Of a DNA stretch of 23,919 nt, positions 22,720 to 23,919 are shown one piece after another. The position numbers and the translations under genes were made by a program. The notes under the pieces are model-generated. The model was not told the origin of the DNA and made no database searches. It saw nothing but the letters and a program-made list of their open reading frames with translations. Source of the DNA: Chitinophagaceae bacterium (lineage in GTDB: Bacteria > Bacteroidota > Bacteroidia > Chitinophagales > Chitinophagaceae). The stretch's first letter is position 1. The number at the start of each line of letters is the position of its first letter. The DNA lies in contig PLXD01000454.1 of assembly GCA_003151295.1 (NCBI GenBank), positions 1 to 23,919 of the forward strand, read 5' to 3'.

Positions 22720-23919
22720 TTACCTGGATTGCCGTCCATAGTTATACTCAAATGCTTTGATGATATTGCCATATTGATCCTTGATATCGGTCACCCGGTT
22801 GAGCGCATCATATTGATAATAACTAATCGTGCTGTTTACACTACAGGTCGCTTCTAGTCGCATCAAGGCATCATATGTATAACTGGTCATCTGGCTGGTA
22901 GAGGGATATAGTCGCACCTCGTCCACATTGCCGCTGCCTGTTACACTAAGGGTGGTGGTGCCGGTGACTTTGATTTCATGGTAGGTCCAGCCGTTCAACG
23001 TTCTCCCGCTCACACTTCCAGATTGTGTCCCTCCGGTAATGCTGATGCTGGCGCCTGATTTCAACCAATAGGATACGATATAGGTCTGAGCCGTATTCAT
23101 CCCGGACTTTGTGATCGCAGTGCTTCCCAGCGTATATGCTTTTGTACCGGTGGGGGCTGTGGTATCGCTCACTACCGAACTGCTGCTAAAGGCCCAGTTA
23201 CCTGTCTCGGCCGTTTCAAAGCTGCAGTAGGCTACATCCGTAAAATAGGCGTTGTCCACCTGCGCCAGAGGTAGGTGCGCCTGATTGTCCCATATCAATG
23301 CCTGGTCCTTGTCGCTGACCAGTTTTTGTTCAATAATCCTTCCCGTGGTACCGTCAACATTAAAATCCGCTTTTTCCACAAAATTGGCATCGGGCAATAG
23401 CGTAGTAAATTGACCCGTGAGCGCAATACTTTCCCCTGCCTGCGTTGTTGTCAACGGAACGGTTGTCTCCATGGAATATATTTTGGCCGGGTTGATGAAC
23501 GTATCGGTACCAGCCGTCGCAAAATTCTTGTATTGGGTAACCGTTCCACCGATCAGGGTGCTATTCTTCCATACACGTGTTGCTACCGGGACCAGCATAT
23601 TCCGGGCACTCATCTTGCCGAATACGGTATCCGGTGTCGCCGTGTTCGCATAGTCAAAGGAATAGTACGTCTTTTTGACAATGGTGTCTCCCTGGCTATT
23701 GATCGCCGAGTCCCGGGTCTGCAAGGTGTGATAGGCGCTCTCATAACCATAGTAATGAGTAGTCGTCAGGCTTTTGCCATCTTTATAGTCCGTTACGGCC
23801 GAAGATGCCAGGTGCGAGATCCCCGTATGAAGTTTATAAAACGTAAAGGCGTCATAATACGGGAGCGTGTAGTCTCCCGTTGAATAAAGGCTTATGACAG
23901 GAGTTCTAAAGACCTTAAA
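22720..23919 (-). CDS. RHS/YD-repeat protein without toxin tip (N-terminus beyond window)
   Basis: The frame is open from the right edge to the TAA at 22720-22722, about 399 residues in view. There is no need for an internal start: the frame continues upstream through YKLHTGISHLASSAVTDYKD to the edge. Visible features are a carbohydrate-binding-like beta region (NWAFSSSSVVSDTTAPTGTK, YIVSYWLKSG) and YD-type repeats near the end (MTSYTYDALMRLEATC, YYQYDALNRVTDIKDQYGNI, then EYNYGRQSR and stop). There is no core RFWQTDP motif or variable tip, so this is a naturally ending RHS-like shell or surface protein rather than a toxin carrier. It is 56 bp upstream of the Ig-like gene in the same operon. 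Confidence 0.85.
   Translation of the reverse strand, partial: FKVFRTPVISLYSTGDYTLPYYDAFTFYKLHTGISHLASSAVTDYKDGKSLTTTHYYGYESAYHTLQTRDSAINSQGDTIVKKTYYSFDYANTATPDTVFGKMSARNMLVPVATRVWKNSTLIGGTVTQYKNFATAGTDTFINPAKIYSMETTVPLTTTQAGESIALTGQFTTLLPDANFVEKADFNVDGTTGRIIEQKLVSDKDQALIWDNQAHLPLAQVDNAYFTDVAYCSFETAETGNWAFSSSSVVSDTTAPTGTKAYTLGSTAITKSGMNTAQTYIVSYWLKSGASISITGGTQSGSVSGRTLNGWTYHEIKVTGTTTLSVTGSGNVDEVRLYPSTSQMTSYTYDALMRLEATCSVNSTISYYQYDALNRVTDIKDQYGNIIKAFEYNYGRQSR

Overview
The window looks like a chromosomal accessory island of a Bacteroidota bacterium, most likely a member of the Chitinophagaceae. Supporting signs are secreted RHS/YD-repeat proteins with a DUF6443-type segment, a nucleotidyltransferase-HEPN fusion of the type common in that phylum, TAnnTTTG-type promoter elements, weak Shine-Dalgarno signals, and the tyrosine recombinase and CHC2-primase families present. 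No rRNA or tRNA gene was seen.

Layout: two paralogous copies of one mobile-element-like module dominate the left 14 kb, in the same orientation and about 9.9 kb apart. Each module has a plus-strand XRE repressor-like gene (3519-3866; 13431-13781) that diverges from a minus-strand CHC2-zinc-finger/TOPRIM/P-loop primase-helicase-like gene (709-3354; 10620-13268). That gene is followed by tyrosine recombinase A (1-583, cut by the window edge; 9578-10498) and, in the complete copy, recombinase B (8731-9588). The divergent intergenic region of each module carries four spaced operator-like sites and two inverted DnaA-box-like sequences. The gap between primase and recombinase A carries short repeats. 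Operator and repeat words differ between the copies although the layout is the same.

On the XRE side of each module sits an RHS toxin-tip/immunity pair. Next to module 1 is a 5'-truncated orphan RHS C-terminus (4328-5206) with a candidate immunity gene (3950-4312). Next to module 2 is a full 2263-residue secreted RHS protein (15242-22033) with a candidate immunity gene (14739-15224) and an MNT-HEPN gene (13807-14667). Upstream in the RHS operon are a stand-alone copy of the RHS N-terminal unit (22034-22663) and a second RHS-type protein without a toxin tip (22720 to the right edge).

Between the orphan RHS cassette and module 2 (5.2-8.7 kb) lies a mosaic of small genes: two micro-cassettes with the same flanking hairpins but unrelated ORFs, a sigma region-2-like 90-residue protein behind a strong hairpin, a small XRE protein, a 59-residue ORF, a GC-rich structured stretch and an ORF6N-domain gene. 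The most promising undescribed system is the duplicated XRE/primase/paired-recombinase module. I read it as a candidate self-replicating, excisable element with its own repressor specificity, repeatedly placed beside RHS toxin/immunity genes. Replication and excision are inferences; sequence layout and motifs are what I see.
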